NCBI GenBank assembly: GCA_001915065.1
Contig: MNDT01000069.1
Span: 1 to 37,047 of the forward strand
Direction: 5' to 3'
Length of the DNA stretch: 37,047 nt
Source of the DNA: an archaeon 13_2_20CM_2_53_6
Lineage (GTDB): Archaea; Thermoproteota; Bathyarchaeia; 40CM-2-53-6
The stretch's first letter is position 1, and each line of letters begins with the position of its first letter. The notes beneath the pieces are model-generated. The model worked only from the letters and a program-made list of their open reading frames with translations. It did not search any database and had not been told where the DNA came from. The translations under genes were made by a program, and so were the position numbers. Of this stretch, positions 16,351 to 25,494 are shown piece by piece.

Positions 16351-16431
16351 TCGGTACAGGTCAAGATGAACATCAGCCGACCACCGTAAATTTTCATGAG
16401 TGGTTGCCTGGTGCTCTTTTTCAAGAGCTCA

Positions 16432-17139
16432 TCAGCCCTCCTTTAGCCTTAGAGTATTAACCGAATTAGTCCCGAGTGCTCGTTGTATCTTTTGGGCTCG
16501 GTCTTTGAGGCCACGCCGTTCACAAACTGCTAGCTGCATCTCCAAGGGTGGGACACGAATAGTGTATCCTCCCCAACGAACTGTTTGAAGCCTAGTTCTT
16601 GCCATAGGGCCGAAGTCGCTCGGTCCCCGCTCGTCCACCCACTTTTCCACGTCTCCGACCCACTCTATCCTTGCGTGGGCGAAGGCTCTGCCGAACCATC
16701 GGGCTATCCAGTCATGACTCTCCTGAACTGGCTCAACAAGCCAGTCAGATATCGCTCGTCCAAGCTGCTGGGCCCCGCTACTGTCAGTGATTACGTCGAG
16801 ATCCCTTGGGACCAAGTCGATCCCCTGCACAGCTAACGCCCCGCTGCCCGCGAGCCACCAATCAACACTATTTCCAGAGGCTCGTTCGAGAAAACTCAGC
16901 AGAGCTTTGTCCCAGGGCACAGGCTTTGCGCCTGCGGCTTGTAGAATCATCTCTTCTGCACAGAAGACAAAACGTGCAAAGATCTGACTCAGATGAGGCG
17001 TGTCGGCTTCGAAGACTCGAACGAAGCCTTCGTCCCTCTCAACAAGACCTAGGTCCTTAGCCGCTTTGTGGTATGCCGGGTCTAGGTCCGATACAAGAAA
17101 GTACGTCTTACGACCCAAAGTCTTCCGGCTGATTCTCAA
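16432..17139 (-). CDS. Nucleotidyltransferase-fold protein
   Basis: 235 aa from TTG 17139. Residues ~1-85 form an unassigned helical domain. From ~93 it shows the DNA polymerase beta-type nucleotidyltransferase core: WWLAGSGALAVQG, then PRDLDVITD with the paired acidic residues of the metal site, and a later acidic-strand region around HARIEWVGDVEKW. This arrangement resembles lincosamide-resistance and AbiEii-like enzymes that transfer a nucleotide to a small molecule, tRNA or protein. No adjacent HEPN or antitoxin-like gene is present. The substrate is unknown. Confidence 0.7.
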   Translation of the reverse strand: MRISRKTLGRKTYFLVSDLDPAYHKAAKDLGLVERDEGFVRVFEADTPHLSQIFARFVFCAEEMILQAAGAKPVPWDKALLSFLERASGNSVDWWLAGSGALAVQGIDLVPRDLDVITDSSGAQQLGRAISDWLVEPVQESHDWIARWFGRAFAHARIEWVGDVEKWVDERGPSDFGPMARTRLQTVRWGGYTIRVPPLEMQLAVCERRGLKDRAQKIQRALGTNSVNTLRLKEG

Positions 17140-17305
17140 ATACTTCCTCCAACCTCTTGAAACTCAACGTGGTCGCTCAAAGACCCGATACGTTCTATAC
17201 TGACCTTTGCGGCGATTCTACCCAGACACCCCAAAATCTACAGCGCTTAGACAGAGAACTTGGCCGACTCTCCGCCTGTTTAGAACGAAGAGCGCTGAGA
17301 CGGCT

Positions 17306-17950
17306 TCATTGACTTCGAACCACTTTTCGCATGATCCACTTGCTTGCTCCGAGAGCACCGAGCGGATGGAATCCGAACTCGGTGAACATTGAGTGAGTTC
17401 CACCCCACAAGAATGAGCTTGAATATGGTTTCCCTCGTGTGTCGATTGGATATCCGTCGACGGTCCCGCCTCCCTCGCTCGCGATCATCCGCAGCGCGCC
17501 TTGCAACGCTACCCTCGAAACTCCCTCTCGCCTATGGTCGCGGTCGACGAAGAAGCATGTAATCCTCCAGTCAGGCGGGGCCACATCCAGTTTGCTGTAG
17601 CCTTTCATTCGGCCCGGGAGCTCGAGAGGGGGTCCAAACTGACACCACCCAACAACATCCGACCCATCATAAACAAGGGCAGCATGGGACCTATCCGCTC
17701 GAACAAGCTTCTCTTTGAGAGCCCTGTGCTTTCCAGCCCACTCTTTCTCCTCGCTACGCTTTAGATGGAAGGCGGTGCACCAGCAACCACCCCACACACC
17801 GTTATGCTTCTCAGCAACTCGGGCAAAGTCGGGCCATGTCTCTCCTCCGAGCTCTCTGACTAGAAACCGCGCCTTAGGCTGTCTGCCTTGCGTCGTGCGA
17901 GACGCTATACGGTCCTCTGAGGTCACACCTCGGCCCGTCAACTTTTTCAT
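17306..17950 (-). CDS. GNAT-family N-acetyltransferase (copy 2, full length)
   Basis: 214 aa from ATG 17950. Same domain as copy 1 with the acetyl-CoA loop CFFVDRDHRREGVSRVALQG, plus an intact ~40-residue N-terminal extension (basic, QPKARFLVRELGGETW). Long identical stretches (EKHNGVWGGCWCT, DVVGWCQFGPP, GGGTVDGYPI) mark the two as recent paralogues. The Trp/Cys-rich GGCWCT motif is conserved in both and may form part of the active site. A TATA-like element (TTACATAG, plus ~17966-17975) lies ~25 bp upstream, giving a leaderless mRNA. Substrate unknown. Confidence 0.9.
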   Translation of the reverse strand: MKKLTGRGVTSEDRIASRTTQGRQPKARFLVRELGGETWPDFARVAEKHNGVWGGCWCTAFHLKRSEEKEWAGKHRALKEKLVRADRSHAALVYDGSDVVGWCQFGPPLELPGRMKGYSKLDVAPPDWRITCFFVDRDHRREGVSRVALQGALRMIASEGGGTVDGYPIDTRGKPYSSSFLWGGTHSMFTEFGFHPLGALGASKWIMRKVVRSQ

Positions 17951-18060
17951 AACTAACTGCCCCCCAAGCTATGTAAGAAAGGGCCGACCCCAAATCGCTA
18001 GGATGCTCCGCAGTTCTTAATTGGAACAGAGTGACACGTTAGTTTGGCTCGGACGCGTGA

Positions 18061-18337
18061 ATGCGAAGAAATGTCACGATCACACTTGTAGTCGTGATAT
18101 TCCTATTGTTCTTCATAATTGCTCCCGTTGTGCCTCTGGGATGGCCATCCGGAACATATCAAGGGTCTTCAGTATGACTGTCCTCCCGGCGATAATAGGA
18201 TTCAGGGTCTGCCGATACCATACACCATATCGATTTCTTATGCCATCTTCAAAGTCGGATTCATCTATGATCAGCAGTTGAATCCGCCGCTGGCTTTCGA
18301 AACCGGTTCGACGATCCATCTTCCATGCAATATCTGA
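18061..18337 (+). pseudogene. Small secreted or membrane protein with frameshift
   Basis: ATG 18061 opens MRRNVTITLVVVIFLLFFI and APVVPLGWPSGTYQG, an obvious signal or TM segment with mature N-terminus, but stops at TGA 18175. From about 18165 another frame reads on to TGA 18335 as YDCPPGDNRIQGLPIPYT, SYAIFKVGFIYDQQLNPP and a closing Cys. The two parts look like one ~91-aa exported protein split by a single frameshift near 18165-18175. It could be an inactivated gene, a sequencing error, or two unrelated frames. Confidence 0.4.
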
Positions 18338-18409
18338 ATTTGCGGGTATGGCTCAACCTCTAGTGGCTCTTATTAGGAGAGCAAACGAAAATTGCATTCT
18401 GTCTACCCC

Positions 18410-19021
18410 ATGAGCGAAACTGATTTGCACGAGATTTCGAAACCGATGACTGAAGAACAGATCAGGAGAATAACGGTCGGCCCAACCCCGAAGCAGATGA
18501 GCGGGAAGGTTGACCTTGTCGACTATGATCCAGCATGGCCGGTACTATTTACCCGGGAGAACGAGCGAATCAAGTCGGCTCTAGGCTCGAAGGCTCTTTC
18601 CATAGAGCACGTGGGCTCGACCTCAGTACCAGGGTTTCCCGCGAAGCCGATCATCGACATACTGCTCGTGGTAGAGAGTTCGGCAGACGAGAAATCGTAT
18701 CTCCCCGCGCTCGAAGCGGCTGGTTATGTGCTCAGGATACGAGAGCCTGACTGGCACGAGCATCGAATGTTCAAGGGTCCGGACACGAACATCAACCTTC
18801 ACGTGTTCAGCAAAGGCGATGACGAGATAGAAAGGATGCTGATTTTCAGAGACTGGCTCCGAGAGAATCCGACTGACAGAGACTTCTACCTGAGGACGAA
18901 GCGAGAGTTGGCTCAGAAGGATTGGAATTTCGTCCAGAACTACGCTGACGCAAAGTCCAAGGTGGTCGAATCTATAATAGCGCGAGCACGTTCGTCAAGA
19001 CAGAACCGTACCGTCACATGA
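18410..19021 (+). CDS. GrpB family (UPF0157) protein
   Basis: 203 aa. The family signature is complete: VDLVDYDPAWPVLFTREN, SIEHVGSTSVPG, KPIIDILLVV with the acidic pair, NLHVFSKGDDEIERMLIFRD and FYLRTKRELA. The fold is nucleotidyltransferase-like; biochemical function is not established. An in-frame TTG at 18392 is possible, but the TATA-like TCTTATTAGG (18367-18376) would place transcription start near 18396, past that codon, so ATG 18410 is preferred. Confidence 0.92.
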   Translation: MSETDLHEISKPMTEEQIRRITVGPTPKQMSGKVDLVDYDPAWPVLFTRENERIKSALGSKALSIEHVGSTSVPGFPAKPIIDILLVVESSADEKSYLPALEAAGYVLRIREPDWHEHRMFKGPDTNINLHVFSKGDDEIERMLIFRDWLRENPTDRDFYLRTKRELAQKDWNFVQNYADAKSKVVESIIARARSSRQNRTVT

Positions 19022-19063
19022 CGGTGAGCGCCTTAAGTCTCAGTTCCATCCCTTGTATAGTAT

Positions 19064-19765
19064 ATGACGTACTACGAGTTGAGTTTCAAGCTTCAACACG
19101 ATTGTCCTTACAGCCATTTCTCTAAGAATCACCCGTCAGCAGTAATCTCCCACTGGTGCAACTGGAGCCGTGACGTCCTGGAAATCTTCCACAGAGACTT
19201 GCGGAGTAGGCGTGTCCAGCAAGAGATTCGAGAGATGTTCAAGTCAATCGACTCGAAAATTATTCGTACCTCCCGGACCATTTCCAATCTTCAGGTTGTA
19301 ATCCAACACTGCGCCTGCGACAAACTGCCACCGCCCACCCTTCCAACAATAGAGAAACGCAACTGTCTGAACCTGCAGCCAATGGTTTACACGGATGGGT
19401 GGGAGTGGTATCACGTCGTCGCTTTTTCCCAACGAGACATAAAGAGCCTATTCCGGGACTTGAAACATTGCAAAGTCGAAGTAACCTCGCGCAGGTCAAT
19501 TTCCGAGGAATTCGTACATGACAACCTTCTCATCTCCACCAGTTCCCTTTTGGGCGATCTGACTCGGAAGCAGACCAATGCCTTGCTGATAGCACTCGAC
19601 AATGGCTACTACAACCTTCCTAGACGTGCAACTGCATTGGAAATATCGAAGAGACTCGGAATTCCCAGAACCAGCTTTGTGGACCATCTTCGCAAAGCTC
19701 AGAACAAAGTGATTCAAGCCGTTGGCCCCTATGCACGATTGCACTCCGCCGAATCTGGGCGCTGA
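19064..19765 (+). CDS. HTH_10 (bacterio-opsin activator type) transcription regulator
   Basis: 233 aa. The C-terminal ~55 residues (about 170-222) form the archaeal HTH_10 DNA-binding domain: LTRKQTNALLIALDNGYYNL, ATALEISKRLGIPRTSFVDH, LRKAQNKVI. The N-terminal 165 residues are a Cys/His-rich sensory part (HDCPYSHFSKNHPSA, HWCNWSRDV, QHCACDKLPPP) that could bind metal or haem; this is inference. A TATA-like CCTTAAGT (~19030-19037) predicts a near-leaderless mRNA. Likely local targets (DUF1579 gene downstream) are unproven. Confidence 0.88.
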   Translation: MTYYELSFKLQHDCPYSHFSKNHPSAVISHWCNWSRDVLEIFHRDLRSRRVQQEIREMFKSIDSKIIRTSRTISNLQVVIQHCACDKLPPPTLPTIEKRNCLNLQPMVYTDGWEWYHVVAFSQRDIKSLFRDLKHCKVEVTSRRSISEEFVHDNLLISTSSLLGDLTRKQTNALLIALDNGYYNLPRRATALEISKRLGIPRTSFVDHLRKAQNKVIQAVGPYARLHSAESGR

Positions 19766-19829
19766 GTGGTAAGGAAACCGGCAAGTGACGGCAGCATACT
19801 TATGAGAATCGCACGACGTTATCACATAC

Positions 19830-20375
19830 ATGCTAGAGCAACTTGTAAAATCGGACGAAGGTAAAGTCCCATGGAAGATTACTGGGCTCGGTGCTGAAGG
19901 ACCCTTTCCTGAACTGAAGGAGAAGCTTGCGCTCTTCGGCCAGTTTGTGGGCGACTGGCAGATAGTTGAAGATAGGTACCTGAACAACGACGGCACCTGG
20001 ATCAAATCGAGAGGTGAACTACACGTAAACTGGATTCTGGAAGGCCGAGCCCTCCAAGACACATTCATGACCTTCGACGAGAAGACTCATAGACTGATTC
20101 CCGATGGGACTACGCTAAGATATTACGACCCTAAAATCAACGCGTGGCACGTAGTCTGGTTCTCACCGATGCAAGACGCCATAAAGACGCTAGTTGGCCG
20201 AAAGGTCCGAGACGAAATCGTACTTGAACGAACGACCGACGAAGGCTACCTGGTTAAGTGGATCTTTTCAGACATTGCCTCAAGTTCATTCAGATGGCAC
20301 TCTGAAGAAAGCCGTGACAACGGAAAGACATGGACGCTCAGAGAAGAGATGCAGATTCAAAGAGTAGGCGAATAA
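19830..20375 (+). CDS. DUF1579-like lipocalin-fold protein
   Basis: 181 aa. After a 30-residue N-terminal extension come alternating beta strands with the DUF1579 pattern: LALFGQFVGDWQIVE, GELHVNWILEGRALQDTF, TTLRYYDPKINAWHVVWFSP, and the final RDNGKTWTLREEMQ. Such proteins form a small beta-barrel thought to bind hydrophobic ligands. It has its own TATA box (CATACTTATG, 19795-19804), ~29 bp before ATG, and sits just after the HTH_10 regulator. Confidence 0.85.
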   Translation: MLEQLVKSDEGKVPWKITGLGAEGPFPELKEKLALFGQFVGDWQIVEDRYLNNDGTWIKSRGELHVNWILEGRALQDTFMTFDEKTHRLIPDGTTLRYYDPKINAWHVVWFSPMQDAIKTLVGRKVRDEIVLERTTDEGYLVKWIFSDIASSSFRWHSEESRDNGKTWTLREEMQIQRVGE

Positions 20376-20510
20376 TACAAGTCTACGCACAGTTCACTCG
20401 AAGGAGGGCTTGAGGATACAGTGGCGAAGTATACGCTGGGATGTTGCCTGATTTGGTTGCAGTTCCTGCAAAAGTAGGTTTGGTCAGATGCTCTTATTGC
20501 TGACTAGGAG

Positions 20511-22040
20511 TCAGGCCATTACGCTGGGCGTCGAAGCCATTTCTGGTTTATTGCTTGCCAGTGGTACAAACCTCTTCAGTTTGGCAACGCCAGGTGTTCG
20601 TTCAAGCCTGTTCACAATCCTCGCTGACACTTCGGGATTGTGAAGGCCCGATTTCTCCAGGTACTCAGCCACATCTCTTTCGAGCTGTTCCAAGGCGACC
20701 GGACCATTGGTCAATAGAGAGATTGCAACTCCATGTTTGGTCTGCCTGACCTGGTACTCGACCACACTGGGATAATGCTCGAAAACGGACTCGAATACGA
20801 CGGGGTGAACAATGACCCCGCCCTGGTAACTGAACATGTCCTCTAGTCTTCCTTGGATGTCGTCGATTCGGTGTAGATTTGAGCCGCATGCACACTTTTC
20901 GTCGGCAAGAAGCGTGACTTGATCAGTAATCTCGTAGCGAATGAGAGGTAGTGTTTGGTTGAATAGGTTGGTGAGGTATATCTTGGCTGATCGCGTACCA
21001 GGAGGAACAGGGTTTCCATTTTCATCTACGACCTCGACGATCTGCAGATCCTCGTTGAGATGCATGCCTTCGCCCTTGCCGCAGGACCAGGACAGACATC
21101 CGCCCTCCGAAGTAACCCAAAAGTTGGTTACAGATAGCCCCCATGTGTCGCGCACGGCGTCCCGGATGTGAGGCAGGAGGGGCTCAGCTCCGGAGGCGAT
21201 CCTCTTGGGCGCAATGTGTAGCCTGCCAGCCCTAGCCTCCAGGGCAAGCTGGTATAGTATCGACGGGTAGGCGGACAGGCTCTCGGGTTGAACCGAGTTC
21301 AAACCCTCAACTATTTCTCGGATCGATAGAGTGGCTGGATACTCTCGGTCTACGAACGGGTAAGCAAGAGAATTCACTACGGCGTGCGACATGTGGGATG
21401 CAATGTCAGCATATACACTCACAGCTCCGCCTTTAGATTGCGGTTTTCCTGCCTTCTTCTTTTTCGTTTTCGAGTTTACAAACCCCTTACCTATCGGACG
21501 GAAAGACAGGAGACGCCATAGCAACGGGTTGATCGGAAGGAACGCGTGTCTGAATGAGAGAGTAGACGTGGCCCATTCGTCCCAATCGTATACGTAGACC
21601 CCTCTGAAGCCACTGGTTCCCCCAGACGCGATGACGTGATATTCGTCAAGAAGATACCGGTCTTCTCGTAGATTTGAGACATGTGCATTGACCATTTCTA
21701 GAGTGAGACGTTTGTCGGTGATTATCTGGTCAAAGTTGGCCATCAGGTCAGCTTTCGTCATCACGGGTAGTTTCTCAAGGTCCGCCTCTGTAAAGGAGTC
21801 AGCATCGACATCCCTCAGACGGTCACGGTGCCATGGCGACTTCTCTTTTGCAACATTGATCAAAGAACGAAGACGCTGTTGTCGCTCCTCTCTGATACGT
21901 TCCCCGGGCCATTTGACACGTTTGACGTTCTCCGGCATGCGTGCGAGAAGGTCGGAGATGTGCTGGCGCCGGAGGGCTTCGTAGTGAGAGGCGTCCGCGA
22001 CAAGAGTTGAATTGATCGTCTCAGATCTTTGAGTTTCCAT
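20511..22040 (-). CDS. PaaK/CapK-like adenylate-forming ligase
   Basis: 509 aa, ANL-like acyl-activating enzyme of the phenylacetate-CoA ligase type. The phosphate loop is ASGGTSGFRGVYVYDWDEW (~residues 138-156). The adenine-site region is VTSEGGCLSWSCGKG, followed by PLIRYEITDQV, CACGSNLHRIDDIQGRLEDM and a C-terminal mini-domain ending GVAKLKRF with the conserved lysines. It activates a carboxylate with ATP, likely to a CoA thioester; the acid is unknown. ACTAAATGAA (plus 22061-22070) is a TATA box ~26 bp upstream. The LLM oxidoreductase gene upstream may share a pathway. Confidence 0.9.
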   Translation of the reverse strand: METQRSETINSTLVADASHYEALRRQHISDLLARMPENVKRVKWPGERIREERQQRLRSLINVAKEKSPWHRDRLRDVDADSFTEADLEKLPVMTKADLMANFDQIITDKRLTLEMVNAHVSNLREDRYLLDEYHVIASGGTSGFRGVYVYDWDEWATSTLSFRHAFLPINPLLWRLLSFRPIGKGFVNSKTKKKKAGKPQSKGGAVSVYADIASHMSHAVVNSLAYPFVDREYPATLSIREIVEGLNSVQPESLSAYPSILYQLALEARAGRLHIAPKRIASGAEPLLPHIRDAVRDTWGLSVTNFWVTSEGGCLSWSCGKGEGMHLNEDLQIVEVVDENGNPVPPGTRSAKIYLTNLFNQTLPLIRYEITDQVTLLADEKCACGSNLHRIDDIQGRLEDMFSYQGGVIVHPVVFESVFEHYPSVVEYQVRQTKHGVAISLLTNGPVALEQLERDVAEYLEKSGLHNPEVSARIVNRLERTPGVAKLKRFVPLASNKPEMASTPSVMA

Positions 22041-22084
22041 TACCGCAAGACCCTAATCTATTCATTTAGTGTTATCGGATGGCT

Positions 22085-23014
22085 TTATGTTTGGGGCGTA
22101 CCCGTTTTCCGCTCCATGCCGCGATAGAGTTGGAGCGCCTGGGTCAGCCGGTGACGCGCTTCGGGAGTGTAGGGCTCGCATTGAAACATGATGTGCTGCA
22201 CGCCGAGTTCCTCATAGCCACGCATTGCCGCCGCGAGCTCCTGCACCGTACCCGTCAAGGGATTCTCGAAGAAACTCGGTTTCTTCGCTTGGAGATCGGA
22301 GAACCAGAGGCCGATGAGCGCCGTGATGCCAAGCGTCGCCGGGTCGCGCCCGATCTCACGGCACGCGGCCTGGATCTTCGCGAGCCGTCCGGCTATTGTT
22401 TCAGGTTTACCCATGTAGCCAGTGTTCCAGAGGTCCGCATACCGTGCCGTCAGCTTAAGCATGCGTGGACCTTCTTCGCTTCCCACCATCAACGGCGGCC
22501 CTTCTGGCCGCGGACCGCGCGGCACGATCTCGCAGTTTCTCGCCTGGTAAAACTGTCCCGCGAAATCGACATGCGCCTGATGCAGCAGTGGCTTGAGGAT
22601 CTGCAAGGCTTCTTCGAAGCGGTCCACGCGATGATCGAAGGGCAATCCGAACGCCTGATACTCTGGCTCGTTCCATCCCGCGCCTACACCCAGGATCAAG
22701 CGCCCGTGGCTCACCTCGTCGACGGTCGTCGCCATTTTCGCTAGGATCGCCGGATTGCGGAAGGAATTGCACGTCACCAGCGTGCCGATCTCGACGCGCT
22801 TTGTCGCTTCGGCCAGCGCAGCCAGCATGGTCCAGCATTCCCAGATTCCCCGGGTCGGCTCACCAGGATTGCGGTAGAAGAGATGGTCAGGGACCCAGAT
22901 GCTATCGAAGCCATCTGTTTCCGCCTGTTGCGCGACTGCGCGGATCATATCGTGGGGACGCTTGTTGTTGTTTTCGCGGTCGTTCGCTGTGAAGACCAAT
23001 AGCCCAATCTTCAC
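22085..23014 (-). CDS. LLM-class F420-dependent oxidoreductase
   Basis: 309 aa from GTG 23014. Luciferase-like TIM barrel: MKIGLLVFTAND at strand 1, ETDGFDSIWVPDHLFY, VEIGTLVTCNSFRNPAILAK, TTVDEVSHGRLILGVGAGWN and PLMVGSEEGPRMLKL are classic LLM/F420 motifs. It transfers hydride between coenzyme F420 (or FMN) and an organic substrate not identifiable here. GC and third-position GC are far above neighbours and the sequence looks actinobacterial, so recent lateral transfer is likely. It lies 44 bp upstream of the PaaK-like gene. Confidence 0.93.
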   Translation of the reverse strand: MKIGLLVFTANDRENNNKRPHDMIRAVAQQAETDGFDSIWVPDHLFYRNPGEPTRGIWECWTMLAALAEATKRVEIGTLVTCNSFRNPAILAKMATTVDEVSHGRLILGVGAGWNEPEYQAFGLPFDHRVDRFEEALQILKPLLHQAHVDFAGQFYQARNCEIVPRGPRPEGPPLMVGSEEGPRMLKLTARYADLWNTGYMGKPETIAGRLAKIQAACREIGRDPATLGITALIGLWFSDLQAKKPSFFENPLTGTVQELAAAMRGYEELGVQHIMFQCEPYTPEARHRLTQALQLYRGMERKTGTPQT

Positions 23015-23310
23015 GGGTTACTCACTCGAGCCGGACAGCCCACGCCCTAAAAATCTAGAAGGGGGGGAGCGAACGTAAGTGATGGTAAAGGGACGGAGAG
23101 AATCTACGAATCTGCTATCAGACATGGGACGAACGGGTATCAAGGGTGACCCGGGATGTTCCTCGTCGAGACATTGCCCTCGGATCCTTTGGATTATGTT
23201 TGGAGGGGCTTGTTGCTGAACAGGAGGCTTCTCAGCAACGACCCACGTACTGTTCTAGTGCAAAGTCTCAGAAATGGGTGGCTCATCGATAAAAAATTGG
23301 CGGACGATGA

Positions 23311-23799
23311 TTACTTGAGTTTTGCCCCGCATGAATCGCAGAACTTCGATCCCTGGCGGGCCGCGTGACCGCATTTTCGACATATGGTGCCCATAGGTGA
23401 TCCTGCAGCGGGTCCGAAGGGAGCGTTTGCAACAGGTCCTGTCGAGAATGGTGTTTGATATCGCGCTATGTTCGACTGGATAACTCCGTAAGCCTTCTCC
23501 GCATCTGAATTGGGCAAGTTCTCCAGAACAAACGGCTTGCCCGTTGATTTGAGCTGGCTTTTGATGGACGACCTGAGCGGACCCTTGTCGAGAGTTGGAG
23601 TCACCAGATCAGTGTAGAGGTAAGCTGGACTGTGTCTCCTCCCAAGCAGACGATTGGTCTCTCGAAGGATTATCCGCTCGTTGGTAAGGACCACCGAGTC
23701 CACATTGATCCTAGGATGATAGATCTTTGTCTTAATGAAAAGCTGGACCTCTTCGCCAGGTCCAAGTCCCTTAATGACGTCGCGGGGCAGGTTACCCAT
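23311..23799 (-). CDS. PH-like domain protein with C-terminal zinc ribbon
   Basis: 162 aa. Residues ~10-110 have the strand pattern of small prokaryotic PH-like domains (EEVQLFIKTKIYHP, VDSVVLTNERIILRETN, AYLYTDLVTPTLDKG, GKPFVLENLPNSDAEKAY). A Pro/Gly/Ala linker leads to a zinc ribbon at ~139-158 (CRKCGHAARQGSKFCDSCGA). The ribbon resembles that of the 296-aa membrane protein. A membrane-lipid or protein-binding adaptor role is inference. Confidence 0.7.
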   Translation of the reverse strand: MGNLPRDVIKGLGPGEEVQLFIKTKIYHPRINVDSVVLTNERIILRETNRLLGRRHSPAYLYTDLVTPTLDKGPLRSSIKSQLKSTGKPFVLENLPNSDAEKAYGVIQSNIARYQTPFSTGPVANAPFGPAAGSPMGTICRKCGHAARQGSKFCDSCGAKLK

Positions 23800-23953
23800 T
23801 TAGCCACTTCACGCGCTGGATACCCTGTGAAAATATAAGCCTTTATCATTCAAATTTTATCCGAGACAGATATCAATGTCTACTATTTTCACTCCAAAGC
23901 CGAGCGGGCTGTCGACTTTTTCTCAAGCCGGATATCCGGACCCTTCGTAGCTC

Positions 23954-24199
23954 TCAGCAAGGGAGCCCAGCGTTCGAATTCAGGAATTGGACCATCGCCT
24001 GCCTGGTTGGAGCTTGTCCTAGGAAAATTCGGCCCTTCGGATGTACGTGCCTGGCTCTGTCATGGACCTTCTTCTCGTCTCTGCCATGAGCCACGACCCT
24101 GCCATCGACCATGGCGATGTACTGGCCCCCAAACCAGCTGACCATGAAGACCGATCTCGCTGTGAAACTCGGGTAAGACCTTCCGTCTCCCGCCGTCAT
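23954..24199 (-). CDS. DUF5678-like small protein
   Basis: 81 aa. The segment WFGGQYIAMVDGRVVAHGRD followed by a helix (EKKVHDRARHV) and GRIFLGQAPT has the pattern of DUF5678 domains, common in archaea and often near toxin-antitoxin or stress genes, with unknown activity. No partner gene is adjacent. The match is pattern-based and the start (ATG 24199) is the only reasonable one. Confidence 0.6.
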   Translation of the reverse strand: MTAGDGRSYPSFTARSVFMVSWFGGQYIAMVDGRVVAHGRDEKKVHDRARHVHPKGRIFLGQAPTRQAMVQFLNSNAGLPC

Positions 24200-24348
24200 G
24201 GCAAGACCCCGAGACTAGTTTGCTCACTAGTCCCGATATTAGCTATATCCTATCGTACCGGGTAGAACTCGGCACATGGGGGCTCTTGTTACAAAGAGAA
24301 TCTAAGCGGCCGAGAGTGTGACCGAGCACCTCGGTGGGACGTGGACTC

Positions 24349-25383
24349 ATGAGTAAGATAGTGGCCAGTAAGATATTGGGCATTCTTCTCATACCGATTG
24401 CGGCATCCGGAGCTTTTGCTGGAGGTTTTGCTGCAATGTACGCTGTCCCTGACCACTACAGAGGTTCGACTGGACCCGTTGGTCCGACAGGCCCCACCGG
24501 GGCTACTGGTTCTACTGGAGCCACGGGTGCAACGGGTCCAACCGGACCCACTGGCACGACTGGTGCGACCGGCCCCACTGGTCCTGCTGGCACAAACGGC
24601 ACAAACGGCGTGAATGGAACAGACGGAAAGAACGGCTACAATCTCACTGTCTATTTTAGGGACTATCCACTGATCGGAAATATCACTGCTCGAAATTCTG
24701 CCACGGCATCCTATCTCACGCTTCTAGCAGTCAACGCGACAAGTCCCAACTCGCTCTCCCTCCTAATCGTGCCAACCGGTACTGGTGGTCCAACCTGGAC
24801 CGCGTTCAACGCCGCAATTGCAACATTCACCAACGTCACAACTCAATACAAGTTCCAGGCAGAACAGCAATGCGCCAACTATTGCTATCTTGACGGCGAC
24901 AGACAGCTTATCCAGATAACCTTCGCGTTCAGCCTGGTCGCCTTCAACCCTGGGCAGAACTACACTATCGAGCTTCAGGGCACCACCTCGACCAGTCTCA
25001 CGCTCGACTCCATCTACTCTTTCACCCTGCTCCCGAATCCTCCCCCTCCTAGCCCAACATGCACCGAAACCCTCAGCATGGAATTGTACACCTTTTCGTC
25101 AACCAATAACGTAACGCTGTATCTCCGAAACACTGGGATCTGCAATGTTTCCCTAGTAACTTACTATGTAGTAGACGGCAGCGGGGACCAGTACGCTCTA
25201 GTAACCTGGTCAGGACCCACAATCACGCCAAACAACGTCAAAGCGACAACCATCTTGATTGGTTCCGCTTGCCCTAGCTGCACTCTATCCGGCACAGCTT
25301 TCAGCTTCCAAACAGGATCTTCATACACAATCGTCATAGTCACTTCGAGGAGTAACCAGTTCACTTTCACTGTAACGAAGTGA
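24349..25383 (+). CDS. Collagen-like surface protein with pilin-type C-terminal beta domain
   Basis: 344 aa from ATG 24349 (a GTG at 24334 is in frame). A hydrophobic N-terminal segment ([18 protein letters not shown]) is followed at ~40-95 by about 19 Gly-X-Y triplets dominated by GPT, GAT and GTN, a collagen-like triple-helix stretch. A beta-rich middle domain with a Cys pair (QCANYCYLD) precedes a PPPPSPTC linker. The last ~105 residues ([52 protein letters not shown]) closely match the extracellular domain of the type IV pilin at 27432-27968, including the paired Cys. It is probably exposed as a fibre or filament-associated protein. Confidence 0.85.
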   Translation: MSKIVASKILGILLIPIAASGAFAGGFAAMYAVPDHYRGSTGPVGPTGPTGATGSTGATGATGPTGPTGTTGATGPTGPAGTNGTNGVNGTDGKNGYNLTVYFRDYPLIGNITARNSATASYLTLLAVNATSPNSLSLLIVPTGTGGPTWTAFNAAIATFTNVTTQYKFQAEQQCANYCYLDGDRQLIQITFAFSLVAFNPGQNYTIELQGTTSTSLTLDSIYSFTLLPNPPPPSPTCTETLSMELYTFSSTNNVTLYLRNTGICNVSLVTYYVVDGSGDQYALVTWSGPTITPNNVKATTILIGSACPSCTLSGTAFSFQTGSSYTIVIVTSRSNQFTFTVTK

Positions 25384-25494
25384 GTGTGTGGACACGCCGC
25401 GCACGGCTTAAGCAGGTGAAGGGCTCTCACGCAAGCGGAACTGTCGACCCACACAGGCAACAACAGTTCGGCGATGAAGAGATAGGTCGCTTGG

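Noticed and set aside
23156-23368. 70-aa plus-strand ORF
   Set aside because: Overlaps the 3' end of the PH-like zinc-ribbon gene by 58 bp, has no family-like pattern, and has no good promoter.
24460-24640. Tandem DNA repeat or CRISPR-like array in the GPT/GAT region
   Set aside because: The periodicity is 9 nt and codes for Gly-X-Y triplets; no direct repeats with spacers. No CRISPR array was seen anywhere in the window.
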